The notes: a model not told the origin generated them from the letters alone. 64,000 nucleotides of DNA from Bin5 sp965200615 (GCA_965200615.1 OZ241377.1:682001-746000); one strand, 5' to 3'; shown: positions 52,638-62,538, counted from the first letter of the stretch. Numbers and translations are program-made.

Positions 52638-53558
52638 ATGCACAATCGAATGTTACTGAGCAAACTGGCAACTGTGCTGGTAGCGGCCACCGTGTTTGTG
52701 TCCGGCTGCTATTATCATATGCCGGTTCATTCAAAAATGGATGGTTACGTCGCCAAGCAAAGCTGGCAGGTTTCCAAGGCCGATCGTCCCGGCTACACCG
52801 TGGCCATGGTAGAGAAAGCCCTGCGGCTCTATGACGCCGAGGGCCGGGAGGCCACGGTCGAGTACTACAATACCCCCGAAAGCGTGGACGGCACCTGGTA
52901 TGTCTTCATTATCGATGAGAACGACCAGATAATCGCCCACGCCAACCCGGATGTGTTGGGAGAGGATGTAAAGGGCGACATCGGGGTGGATGTCACCGGC
53001 TATCGCTTCGGCGACCTGATGCTCAGCGCGACTGAAGAGGGACTGTGGGTCGACTATCTTTTCCTCAACCTTGCCACCGGCGCCCAGGAATACAAACATT
53101 CCTGGGTGGTGCGTCACGATGGGCTGCTGTTCGGCTCCGGCTGGTATCAGGTCCTGCCCAGTCTGGCCACGGCAGTTACCAAGGCGCAGCCGGCCGAATA
53201 TACCATCGCCGTGGTCGACCGCGCCCTTCGCTACTATAAGGCTTATGGCCGCGAAGAGGCGGTCGCCTATTACAACACGCCGGAGAGCGTGGATGGCGAG
53301 TGGTATGTTTACATCATCGACGAGAATGATCAGGTGATCGCCCATGCAAACCCGGAGTTGCTGGGTGAGGACTTGAAGGGAGAACTGGGGGTGGATGTCA
53401 CCGGCTATCGGTTCAGCGACGAGATGTTGAGCGCGACCGAGGAGGGGGTGTGGGTAGACTATGTCTTCCTCAATCCTGCTACCGGGGTGGAGGAGACCAA
53501 GCACTCCTGGGTGGTGCGCCACGATGGCCTGCTCATTGGCTCCGGCTGGTATGAATAG
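52638..53558 (+). CDS. Lipoprotein with two tandem Cache-like domains
   Basis: The protein has 306 residues from ATG 52638 behind AGGAGAAAG. A signal peptide ends in the lipobox V-S-G-C with Cys24. Two near-identical domains of about 120 residues follow (about 45-175 and 190-306). Each contains 'YYNTPESVDG', a '(V/I)IDENDQ(I/V)IAHAN' strand pair, 'GVDVTGYRF' and 'HSWVVRHDGLL.GSGWY'. These are single-Cache sensor elements of the kind that bind small ligands in chemoreceptors and kinases. Here there is no transmembrane or output domain, so it may be a free surface ligand-binding or scavenging lipoprotein. It is followed by a strong terminator. Confidence 0.85.
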   Translation: MHNRMLLSKLATVLVAATVFVSGCYYHMPVHSKMDGYVAKQSWQVSKADRPGYTVAMVEKALRLYDAEGREATVEYYNTPESVDGTWYVFIIDENDQIIAHANPDVLGEDVKGDIGVDVTGYRFGDLMLSATEEGLWVDYLFLNLATGAQEYKHSWVVRHDGLLFGSGWYQVLPSLATAVTKAQPAEYTIAVVDRALRYYKAYGREEAVAYYNTPESVDGEWYVYIIDENDQVIAHANPELLGEDLKGELGVDVTGYRFSDEMLSATEEGVWVDYVFLNPATGVEETKHSWVVRHDGLLIGSGWYE

Positions 53559-53599
53559 ACCCTCGAAGGGTGCCCTCTGGGCGCGGTGATTAGCCTGAA

Positions 53600-53636
53600 A
53601 TACAGGGGCGCTCGACCGAGCGCCCCTGTTCTTCTT
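53600..53636 (+). terminator. Intrinsic terminator after the Cache lipoprotein
   Basis: ACAGGGGCGCTCG (53600-53612) and CGAGCGCCCCTGT (53615-53627) form a perfect stem, followed by TCTTCTTTT. The very strong stem and T-rich tail support termination of the lipoprotein transcript. Confidence 0.8.
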
Positions 53637-53686
53637 TTGGGTTGCGTACGGGTAGAGACGCGCATAGCAGTTACTACAGTTATTTC

Positions 53687-54934
53687 ATGTTGATTAATGG
53701 GCTTCCCCACGGAAGCGCAGTGCAGGCTGCGGGCGCAGCCTATGCCGGCCAGCTTGAACAGATCATCGAGCTCTGCATCGCTGTCCAGCAGATCCCCGCT
53801 CCCACCGGCGCCGAGACTGAACGGGCCGCGTGGATCGAGAGCCGCATGCGGGCCATCGGCCTGGCCGATGTGGCGCGGGATCGGTTGGGTAATGTCTATG
53901 GCCGCGTCCACGGCCCGCGCGCGCAGGATCAACCTGCGCTGCTCGTGTCCGCCCATACCGATACCGTCTTCCCGACTGAAACGGATCTGCGCGTGCGCCG
54001 TCTGAACAATGGACTGATCCGCGGGCCGGGCATCGGCGACAACTCGACCGGCGTTGCCGGCCTGCTCATTCTGGCTGAGACCTTGACGCAACTTGCCGCG
54101 CCGCCGGTGGACATCTGGCTGGTCGCAAACTCGATGGAGGAGGGCGTGGGCGACCTGCGCGGGATGCGCCGGGTCGTGGACCGGCTGGCCGCGGATAGAA
54201 GCGGGGCAACCCGCAATGCGGGCCCTTCCCGCAACGGGCGCGGCGCCCTGGGCGCTGTGATCGTGCTCGAAGGCATGGGCCTGGGCCGCATCGTCCATCA
54301 GGCCCTGGGCGTGCGGCGTTACCGTACATCCGCGGCGGCGCCGGGGGGCCACAGCTGGGGTGATTTCGGCGCAGCCAGCGCCGTGCACGGACTGGTCTCG
54401 CTGGCCGAAGAGATGGCGCGTCTGCAGGTTCCGCAGACACCGCGTACAACCTTCAACATCGGCCGCATCGGCGGCGGCACCTCCATCAATACCATCGCCC
54501 AGCAGGCGTGGATGGAGCTGGACCTGCGCAGCGAATCACCCGATACGCTGGCCTGGCTGGCCGGCGAGATCGGAAAGATGGTAGAGCGTCACGCGCAGGC
54601 GCATCGCGCGCGCGGCGACGGCCTGACTCTACAACATGAACGGATCGGCGACCGGCCCCCGGGCGGGCTCCCTTTTCAGCATCCACTCGTACAGGCCGCC
54701 TCCACAATTCTGCAGGAGCTCGGCGTTAAGGAACGCAGTGATGCGCGCATCAGCAGCACAGATGCCAATGTGCCTCTCAGCCGTAACATTCCCGCCGTCT
54801 GTGTGGGCCTTACCGATGGCGGCGACGCCCACCGTTTGAGCGAATGGATCGACCCATTGCCGTTGGTAAAGGGGATGCAGCAGCTGCTCTACCTGACCTG
54901 GTGGAGCGCTGCGTGGTTGACTAGCCGCGGCTAG
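53687..54934 (+). CDS. M20-family metallopeptidase
   Basis: The protein has 415 residues from ATG 53687. The two-zinc M20 catalytic domain shows 'LLVSAHTDTVFPTETDL' (zinc His and Asp), 'GPGIGDNSTGVAGLL' (bridging Asp), 'VANSMEEGVGDLRGMR' (Glu-Glu catalytic pair) and a last His in 'GLTDGGDAHRLSEWID'. The inserted lid domain begins near 'AAAPGGHSWGDFGAASAVHG'. Members hydrolyse dipeptides, N-acyl amino acids or carbamoyl compounds; the substrate is not clear. There is no signal peptide, so it is cytosolic. It lies upstream of thrS but 118 bases away. Confidence 0.92.
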   Translation: MLINGLPHGSAVQAAGAAYAGQLEQIIELCIAVQQIPAPTGAETERAAWIESRMRAIGLADVARDRLGNVYGRVHGPRAQDQPALLVSAHTDTVFPTETDLRVRRLNNGLIRGPGIGDNSTGVAGLLILAETLTQLAAPPVDIWLVANSMEEGVGDLRGMRRVVDRLAADRSGATRNAGPSRNGRGALGAVIVLEGMGLGRIVHQALGVRRYRTSAAAPGGHSWGDFGAASAVHGLVSLAEEMARLQVPQTPRTTFNIGRIGGGTSINTIAQQAWMELDLRSESPDTLAWLAGEIGKMVERHAQAHRARGDGLTLQHERIGDRPPGGLPFQHPLVQAASTILQELGVKERSDARISSTDANVPLSRNIPAVCVGLTDGGDAHRLSEWIDPLPLVKGMQQLLYLTWWSAAWLTSRG

Positions 54935-55052
54935 CGGGATATCCTGGCGGCCAGTGGCGTTTCCATCCACGAGCCACAGTTCACTTCGGATTTACAGGCC
55001 GAGGTGGCAGCGCCTAGTACGACAACCACTGAAGTTCACAGGAGCAACGGAA

Positions 55053-56867
<1,815 letters not shown>

Positions 56868-56930
56868 ACAGAGCGGTCGGGACAGCAGTTGCCCACCTAT
56901 TGGGGTCACGTCGATGCACTTTTTTCAGGT

Positions 56931-56959
56931 TTGACGTAACATTTCTGTAGTGCTATACT
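56931..56959 (+). promoter_or_regulatory. Promoter of the infC-rpmI-rplT operon
   Basis: TTGACG (56931-56936) and TATACT (56954-56959) are spaced by 17 bases. The predicted leader of about 175 bases to infC is long enough for the control by L20 or IF3 known in other bacteria. A TGGGC/GCCCA hairpin ends just before the infC ribosome site. Confidence 0.7.
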
Positions 56960-57140
56960 CTTACGGATTTGGCAGGCGACCGTTTTCCGCAGATGTATTC
57001 TGACAGTGTCCCCATTTTGAAATAGGTTGTTCAATGCGTTACCACCTTAACATGCGGGCGCAAGGATTTATCTACGCAAAAGGGGAGACGGTGTCTACAA
57101 TCTTTGGTGTTGTGGGCAAGACGCCCAAAGGAGATCAGGA

Positions 57141-57653
57141 ATTAGCAGAAACACAACACGAATCAACCACCGGATTCGTACGCGTGAGGTGCGGGTCATC
57201 GATGAAGTTGGCACGCAACTCGGCATCATGGATGTGCAGGCCGCTCTGCAGGCCGCCGAGGATAGAGATCTGGATCTGGTAGAGGTTGCGCCCAATGCCA
57301 AACCGCCGGTCTGCCGGTTTATGGATTACGGCAAATACCTCTATGAGAGACAGAAACGGGAGCGGGAGTCGCGCAAGGCTCAAAAGCAGATCGAGATCAA
57401 GGAAGTCCGCTTGCGGCCAAAAACGGGCGAACATGACATTCAGGTCGTTCTCAACAAGACGAGAAAGTTCCTGAAGGATGGCGCCAAAGTGCGGGTACGA
57501 ATCCGCTTCCGCGGCCGTGAGATCGTCCACCGGGACATTGCCCTCGATCTGATGAAGCGGGTGACAGAAGAGCTGGCGGAGGAAGCGGTCGTCGAATCCC
57601 GCCCGGGCTTTGAGGGTCGCAGCATGGTGATGCTTCTCGCCCCAGCCGCCTGA
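57141..57653 (+). CDS. infC: Translation initiation factor IF-3, starting with ATT
   Basis: The protein has 170 residues when started at ATT 57141. AAAGGAG lies seven bases upstream (57127-57133), and the first residues then read 'SRNTTRINHRIRTREVRVID', which is the normal IF-3 N-terminus. The later GTG at 57189 would delete this part and has no ribosome site. ATT starts on infC are well known and allow IF-3 to limit its own translation. The N domain has 'LDLVEVAPNAKPPVCRFMDY', and the C domain 'KEVRLRPKTGEHD'. It heads the infC-rpmI-rplT operon. Confidence 0.93.
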   Translation: MSRNTTRINHRIRTREVRVIDEVGTQLGIMDVQAALQAAEDRDLDLVEVAPNAKPPVCRFMDYGKYLYERQKRERESRKAQKQIEIKEVRLRPKTGEHDIQVVLNKTRKFLKDGAKVRVRIRFRGREIVHRDIALDLMKRVTEELAEEAVVESRPGFEGRSMVMLLAPAA

Positions 57654-57781
57654 CACGAATCTAACAGCCGCCATTCGCTGCCGACCTCCAGATTTTTGGG
57701 CTTGGCAGCCGGTTATGCTAACATTCAGGCTTGCACGACGCCCTCTGCTGCGCTTGTGCGGAGGGGAGTTATCTTGTTCAA

Positions 57782-57810
57782 TGCGCCCCCGCCTTAAGGG
57801 GGCGCAGTTT
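57782..57810 (+). promoter_or_regulatory. Hairpin between infC and rpmI (attenuator or terminator)
   Basis: TGCGCCCCC (57782-57790) pairs exactly with GGGGGCGCA (57798-57806) over loop GCCTTAA, followed by GTTTTCG. The position fits partial termination or an L20-responsive structure upstream of rpmI. The short T run argues against complete termination. Confidence 0.5.
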
Positions 57811-57890
57811 TCGCTCAGTCACTGCATCCCGTTATGCAGTTTCAATGTGTCCCTGGTTTGTAAGGGGCGCGGGAACCACCGAGAAGAGTT

Positions 57891-58079
57891 ATGCCAAAGA
57901 TGAAGAGCCACAAGGGCGCGCAAAAGCGTTTCCGTGTGACAAAGAATGGTAAGTTGCTGCGCCGGAAGCAGGGCGGAAACCACCTGCGCCGCAAGAAACG
58001 CAAGGTCAGCGACTATCGCCACAAGATTACAAGCCCGAACAAAGGTCAGGCCAAAGTGGCCAAGCGGCTGGTCTCCTAG
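57891..58079 (+). CDS. rpmI: Ribosomal protein L35
   Basis: The protein has 62 residues, the normal L35 size. The sequence 'MPKMKSHKGAQKRFRVT' and the later 'HLRRKKRKVSDYR' are characteristic of this basic 50S protein. It lies between infC and rplT in the conserved order. A GAGAAGAGTT ribosome site precedes the ATG. Confidence 0.97.
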   Translation: MPKMKSHKGAQKRFRVTKNGKLLRRKQGGNHLRRKKRKVSDYRHKITSPNKGQAKVAKRLVS

Positions 58080-58239
58080 GTTTGTCTCGACTGGGCGCGG
58101 GAACCTGACAGAACGCAAGGCGCTTTCGCTCCCGACCTGATTACAGATATTATCGCCTATCCCATCCATGCGCGCGGTTCAGGCCCGGCGGGGCCCCCGC
58201 TCACCGGCATCGTAACCGTCAGAGACAAGGATTCAACCA

Positions 58240-58596
58240 ATGGCACGTTCCAGACCAAAGGTTTATGCGCACAGGCGCCATAAGAAGGTACTCAAGTTTA
58301 CGAAGGGGCAGTTTGGCAGCCGGTCCAAGCTCTTCAAACGCGCCAACGAGGCGATGATCAGATCACTTGCCTTTGCCTATCGCGACCGCCGCACCCGCAA
58401 ACGCGATTTCCGCCGGCTGTGGATTACCCGTATCAACGCCGCCGCCCGGCTCAACGGCATCAACTACAGCCACCTGATCTACGGGCTCAAGAAGGCCGAC
58501 GTCCAGGTGGACCGCAAGGTGCTGGCCGATATCGCCGCAAACGACGCCGACGGATTCAGCGCACTGGCCGACCTGGCCAAGAGCCACGTGAACTGA
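58240..58596 (+). CDS. rplT: Ribosomal protein L20
   Basis: The protein has 118 residues. The conserved 'AYRDRRTRKRDFRRLWITRI' and 'NAAARLNGINYSHLIYGLKK' are diagnostic. The extreme N-terminus ('MARSRPKVYAHRRHKKVLKF') differs a little from the usual 'ARVKRGVTARRRHKKILK'. L20 is an early 50S assembly protein and in other bacteria represses this operon. A strong terminator follows. Confidence 0.97.
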   Translation: MARSRPKVYAHRRHKKVLKFTKGQFGSRSKLFKRANEAMIRSLAFAYRDRRTRKRDFRRLWITRINAAARLNGINYSHLIYGLKKADVQVDRKVLADIAANDADGFSALADLAKSHVN

Positions 58597-58663
58597 TCAG
58601 TTCGCTGTTGTTTCACCGATTGAACGCATTTTCGTAGCGGCCGCCCGACAACTCAGAGTGCAG

Positions 58664-58692
58664 AAAGCAGAGACGTTTGTCTCTGCTTTTTT
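58664..58692 (+). terminator. Intrinsic terminator of the infC-rpmI-rplT operon
   Basis: AAAGCAGAGAC (58664-58674) and GTCTCTGCTTT (58679-58689) form a perfect 11-base stem with loop GTTT, ending in a run of six T residues. Confidence 0.92.
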
Positions 58693-58785
58693 GTCCGACC
58701 TGTCCGACGCCTGCATCCGATGCCCCCCGATTCCCCGTGTCGGCGCCGTAACTCGCCTCGGAGAGTCTGCGCTCCAGATGGCTGA

Positions 58786-59577
58786 ATGAAAGAGATCACC
58801 AGCGCCAGCAATCCACAGATCAAACTGGCGGCCAAGCTGCGCCGCCGCCGCCAGCGACAAGCCCATAGCCTCTGTACGCTGGAAGGAACGCGTCTCGTGC
58901 AGGACGCCCTGTCAATGGGCGCAGCCTTCCATACCTGTTTCATCACCGCCGCTGCAGCCGAGGCGCAGCCGGACCTGGTGACACAGCTCCAGCGGGCCTG
59001 TCCCCTCTACCTGGCGGCCCCCTCCATTCTCGACAAGATCAGCGAGACCGTATCGCCGCAGAGCATCGTGGCCGTGGTCCCCATACCGGATCTGCCCCTG
59101 CCCCCTGCCGCCGCGCTCTCCCTCATTCTGGACGGCGTGCAGGATCCCGGCAACGCCGGCACCCTCCTGCGCACGGCCGCCGCCGCCGGCGCCGACCAGG
59201 TCCTGCTCGCGCCCGGTTGCGTCGACCCGTTCAACGGCAAAGTCCTGCGGGCGGCGATGGGCGCGCACTTCCGCGTCCCAATTCGTATCCTGGCGCAATG
59301 GGACGCGGTCTGGGCCGCCCTGCCCACCGGCCAGCCCCTCTACCTGGCAAGCGCAGAGGGCAGCATTCCGTACGATGAAGTCGACTGGAGCGAACCGGCG
59401 ACGCTGGCGCTCGGCAGCGAGGCGCACGGCGCGAGTTCACAGATGCGGGAACGGGCCAAAACCGTAGCGGTTCCCATGGCCGCCGCCACCGAATCGCTCA
59501 ATGTTGCCGCGGCCGGCGCCGTCATTCTCTTCGAGGCCGCGCGGCAGCGCAGGAACGCTATCAGAAGAGCGCTTTGA
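58786..59577 (+). CDS. SpoU/TrmH-family RNA 2'-O-methyltransferase
   Basis: The protein has 263 residues. The N-terminal substrate-binding domain opens with 'ITSASNPQIKLAAKLR' and 'LCTLEGTRLVQDAL'. The trefoil-knot SAM domain shows motif 1 'LILDGVQDPGNAGTLLRTA', motif 2 'LALGSEAHGAS' and motif 3 'VPMAAATESLNVAAAGAVIL'. The family modifies ribose in tRNA or 23S rRNA. Position after rplT is common for rRNA-modifying members (RlmB/TsnR-like), so 23S rRNA is the likelier target. Confidence 0.94.
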   Translation: MKEITSASNPQIKLAAKLRRRRQRQAHSLCTLEGTRLVQDALSMGAAFHTCFITAAAAEAQPDLVTQLQRACPLYLAAPSILDKISETVSPQSIVAVVPIPDLPLPPAAALSLILDGVQDPGNAGTLLRTAAAAGADQVLLAPGCVDPFNGKVLRAAMGAHFRVPIRILAQWDAVWAALPTGQPLYLASAEGSIPYDEVDWSEPATLALGSEAHGASSQMRERAKTVAVPMAAATESLNVAAAGAVILFEAARQRRNAIRRAL

Positions 59578-59646
59578 CAACCGTTTGGGCGCGGGATACA
59601 CTAATTTTCACTGTGTCTCTCTTCTTCGGGGCGCACGGGGGAATGT

Positions 59647-60381
59647 ATGGATCTGACAAGCCTGCTCGGGTATATTCTGGTCGGCCTGCTTTTCGGTTGG
59701 GTAAGCTCGACCCTGGTTGAATGGGTCTGGTATCGGGGACGGCGCCGTCGTCTCGACCTGTCAGCGGTGTCGTCCGTCGCGAGAGGTACGCAGCCGTTGC
59801 CGGAAGGGCCGGCCGCGCAAACCTTCGGCGCGCTGCCGGGGCCGGCAGCCGCCGCGACCGCGCAGACGGGGCGCCGCCGCGGCCGCGACGATGCACGGCC
59901 GGAACCACCCATTGCACAGGACCTTTCGAACCAGCCGGACAACCTCACCGCGGTCTACGGCATCGGCGGTCTCTACGAGCGGCGCCTCTATCGGGTCGGC
60001 ATCTTTACCTGGGACCAGCTTTCCCGCGCCGACGCTGAATCGCTGCAACAGATTACCAGGGCCCTGCCGGGCAGTGACACCCGCGCCTGGATCGAGCAGG
60101 CCCGGGAGCTGGCCCAGGCGAACAACCGCATCGGCGCTGTCTACGACGGACCGCTGCCCGAAGATCTGACCCGCATCGCCGGTGTCGATCAGGTGTACGA
60201 GGATGAGCTCTACGCCGCCGGCATCTTCACATACCGCCAGCTGGCCGAGCGCACGCCCGACGAGCTGGCGCGCATCATCCCCGCCCACCTCGCAGGCGAA
60301 GAACTCGACTTCGTCAGTTGGATCGTCCAGGCCGATTCTCTGCGCGACGAATACTACACTGACGAGCCGCCGATCCTCTAG
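59647..60381 (+). CDS. Membrane-anchored protein with two helix-hairpin-helix-like domains
   Basis: The protein has 244 residues. One N-terminal transmembrane helix (about 6-27) is followed by a basic, then Ala/Pro-rich linker to residue 95. Two similar modules of about 50 residues follow. The first contains 'LTAVYGIGGLYERRLYRVGI' and the second 'LTRIAGVDQVYEDELYAAGI', each continuing 'FT(W/Y).QL'. This is the pattern of the DUF4332 / 'flap endonuclease-like' helix-hairpin-helix group, which often binds DNA or protein. Membrane attachment suggests it may tether nucleic acid or act in the envelope. No catalytic residue is visible. Confidence 0.75.
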   Translation: MDLTSLLGYILVGLLFGWVSSTLVEWVWYRGRRRRLDLSAVSSVARGTQPLPEGPAAQTFGALPGPAAAATAQTGRRRGRDDARPEPPIAQDLSNQPDNLTAVYGIGGLYERRLYRVGIFTWDQLSRADAESLQQITRALPGSDTRAWIEQARELAQANNRIGAVYDGPLPEDLTRIAGVDQVYEDELYAAGIFTYRQLAERTPDELARIIPAHLAGEELDFVSWIVQADSLRDEYYTDEPPIL

Positions 60382-60434
60382 CCTGGACCGTGGCTGTTGA
60401 ATCTGCAGCCGCTCTGTTTTCCTGGGGTCAAAGT

Positions 60435-60463
60435 TTGCCCTCATCTACCCCGTAGGCTAAAAT
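60435..60463 (+). promoter_or_regulatory. Promoter of tRNA-Lys
   Basis: TTGCCC (60435-60440) and TAAAAT (60458-60463) are 17 bases apart, and the -10 ends 16 bases before the tRNA start. Confidence 0.6.
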
Positions 60464-60479
60464 TGAGGGCCGTTGTCGC

Positions 60480-60552
60480 GGGTCCCTAGCTCAATTGGTA
60501 GAGCAACGGCCTTTTAAGCCGTGGGTTCTGGGTTCGAGTCCCAGGGGGCTCA
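60480..60552 (+). tRNA. tRNA-Lys (anticodon TTT)
   Basis: The 73-base cloverleaf has acceptor GGGTCCC (60480-60486) paired with GGGGCTC (60545-60551), including two G-T pairs. The anticodon stem ACGGC/GCCGT holds TTT at 60513-60515, and the T arm is CTGGG-TTCGAGT-CCCAG. Discriminator A60552; no encoded CCA. A truncated gene abuts its 3' end. Confidence 0.96.
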
Positions 60553-60759
60553 TTGAGGAAAGAATAGAAGGGGGGGCGCGATAGTCCTCGCCAGGGCGTC
60601 GACCACGCGGTCGATGGGCGAGTCGCCAAGTTCAAGTAGCGCGCGGACATCGGGCAAGGTTTGGTCAGCGCCTGGCAGGGCAGTCAAATCGACCATCTGG
60701 TCGTCAATCAGAACCCCACAACGTGGCCCGCTTCCTGAGTCGTATGTCAGCAGTTTCAT
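60550..60759 (-). pseudogene. Truncated fumarylacetoacetate hydrolase-family protein (N-terminus only)
   Basis: The 69-residue frame opens 'MKLLTYDSGSGPRCGVLIDD' and 'MVDLTALPG', the N-terminus of FAH-family enzymes of about 280-300 residues. The sequence loses family resemblance near residue 60 and stops with a TGA that lies inside the 3' end of tRNA-Lys. All of the catalytic domain (the metal-binding E-x-E...D) is gone. A rearrangement or integration at the tRNA 3' end is the simplest explanation. Confidence 0.7.
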
Positions 60760-60824
60760 TTATCCCCAATCCTCCTCTTTCAGGTCACAACTTGAGGTAA
60801 TCTAGTGCCGGTTCACGGCGGCTA

Positions 60825-61280
60825 CTAGCCCTTTACGGCGCCTCTAACTATCCCTCCCACGATGTGCCGCTGCCCCAACATAACTATCAGGATGACAGGA
60901 ATAAGACTCATGATCCCACCTACCGCGTACAGTTGGTAGGGTTCTATACGAGCAGCCGGGGCGATTTCAAGGATTCTGACAGTGAGTGTCTTTGCATTTT
61001 CGCTCGCCGTGAGAATGTTAGCAAGGAGATATTCATTCCATACGCCGATGTACCCGATAAGGAAAGTAGTAACCACCGCAGGCCGAGCGATGGGAAGGAT
61101 CACATACCAAAAAATACCCAGCCACGTGCATCCATCGATATGTGCCGCGTCATCCAGCTCACGAGGTATAGTCTGAAAGTAGGCAAACAAGAAGTAGATG
61201 GCAAAGGATAGGCCAAACGATAGATTGACAAGGATCAATCCAATCTTGGTGTCGTAGAGACCAAGACCTTGATATGCTAA
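60825..61280 (-). pseudogene. C-terminal part of MalG-like sugar ABC permease, split by an IS
   Basis: About 150 residues remain downstream of the insertion, with the EAA loop 'ELDDAAHIDGCTWLGIFWYV' and 'NEYLLANILTASENAKTLTV', typical of MalG-type permeases. Joining across the IS after removing one TAA copy gives the continuous reading 'TTVGPIFLAYQGLGLYDTKI', so the gene was intact before insertion. It ends at TAG/TAA near 60825 in the 'GGIVRGAVKG' tail. The transporter is presumably inactive in this strain. Confidence 0.88.
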
Positions 61281-62148
61281 GAGGCTGTTTGAAAAGTAAA
61301 GGCTGTCGGCCAAATTGTGGTATACGTAGTCTCTGTGAAAACAAAACGATACCCAACAGATTTGACTGACAGCCAGTGGCTTATTATCCAGCATCTGATT
61401 CCCGCAGCCAAACCGGGCGGGCGACCACGCAGCCTGGATATGCGTCTGGTGGTTGATGCCATTCTCTACCTGACTGTGGGTGGCATCCAGTGGCGGATGC
61501 TGCCGAGTGATTTTCCGCCGTGGCAGAGGGCAGAGTGTTTACACCTACTTCAGGCAGTGGCGGGACGATGGCGCCTGGCGCAGGTTGCATGACACGCTCA
61601 GAGTGCGGGTTCGTCATCGAAGCGGACGACACAAGCATCCAACGGCTGGCAGTATCGATAGTCAGACAGTCAAGACTGGCCATACACCGGCAGGTGTGCG
61701 AGGCTACGATGGCGGTAAACGCATCACGGGACGGAAACGGCATCTTCTTGTCGATACGCTGGGACTCACATTGGCCGTCCTGGTCACTGCTGCCGACCTG
61801 CCTGACCGCGATGGGGCACGGCAACTGCTCAGACGAGGCTGCGGTTTCGGCCAGAAACTGCGTCTTATCTGGGTTGACGGCGCCTATCGCGGCTCTTTGC
61901 AGAGATGGGTTGCGCAGCGTTTTCGCTTCCGCCTTCAACCTGTCCTCCGCCCGCAAGAACAAAAAGGTTTCTCCGTATTGCCCCGTCGTTGGGTGGTGGA
62001 GCGCACCTTCGCTTGGCTTGGCCTCAATCGTCGCCTCTGTAAAGACTATGAACGACTGCCCGAAAGCAGTGTCGCCTTTATCCATATCGCTATGATTCGT
62101 CTCATGGTACGCCGCCTGGCACCCAATTGACCCTTTTCAAACAGCTTC
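61281..62148 (+). mobile_element. IS5-family insertion sequence (868 bp)
   Basis: The ends are GAGGCTGTTTGAAAAG (61281-61296) and its near-complement CTTTTCAAACAGCTTC (62133-62148), matching at 15 of 16 positions. A TAA target duplication flanks them (61278-61280 and 62149-62151), which fits the short target sites of IS5/IS427-type elements. It carries one transposase, broken by a 7-base duplication. It interrupts the MalG-like permease in the opposite orientation. Confidence 0.92.
61317..62130 (+). pseudogene. IS5-family DDE transposase, frameshifted
   Basis: The N-terminal frame (GTG 61317) has 'LTDSQWLIIQHLIPAAKPGG' and 'GGIQWRMLPSDFPPWQ'. The rest lies in the +1 frame: 'YTYFRQWRDDGAWRRLHD', first catalytic Asp in 'SIDSQTVK', second Asp in 'WVDGAYRG', and Glu in 'RRWVVERTFAWLGLNRR'. 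The frames part at a perfect tandem 7-mer, GGCAGAG at 61522-61528 and 61529-61535. Removing one copy gives the family reading 'PPWQSVYTYF'. Programmed frameshifting occurs in some IS5 members, but the clean duplication favours mutation. Confidence 0.88.
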
Positions 62149-62538
62149 TAAGAAAATTGGCCCCACGGTGGTCATCCCCGGCAAAGCAATGCTGACAACC
62201 AAAACGGCAAAGAGTAGCCCCCTGCCGGGAAGTTCGAACCTGTTGAGACCGTACGCTGCCAACCCACCCATGATGGTGCTGCCCAGGGCAGCACAGCCTG
62301 CAACAATGACACTATTCATCAGTGTCAGGCCGAACTTCAATTGGCGAAATAGGTGCGGGTATCCCTCGAGAGTGAAATGCTGAGGCCAGTAGCTCTGAGG
62401 CAGCATATACACCTCGTCCTGTGTCTTGAACGAGGTGATTCCCATCCAGTAAACGGGAAAGATCAGCAAGACCAATACCAAGGCAAGAAGGGCATATTGT
62501 GCTGTAGTTACTAGATACGTTCTTGTTCTGTTGCTCAT
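62149..62538 (-). pseudogene. N-terminal part of MalG-like sugar ABC permease, split by an IS
   Basis: From ATG 62538 the frame gives about 130 residues: a first transmembrane helix ('YALLALVLVLLIFPVYWMGI'), the periplasmic start 'SFKTQDEVYM' and further helices with 'GGLAAYGLNRFELPGRGLLF'. It then enters the IS after 'TTVGPIFL'. With the part at 60825-61280 it made a normal MalG-type subunit of about 280 residues, the partner of the permease at 62587. Confidence 0.88.

Noticed and set aside
57034..57282. Possible leader peptide gene upstream of infC
   Set aside because: Its frame runs through the infC start in another phase, has no clear ribosome site and no attenuation-type codon run.
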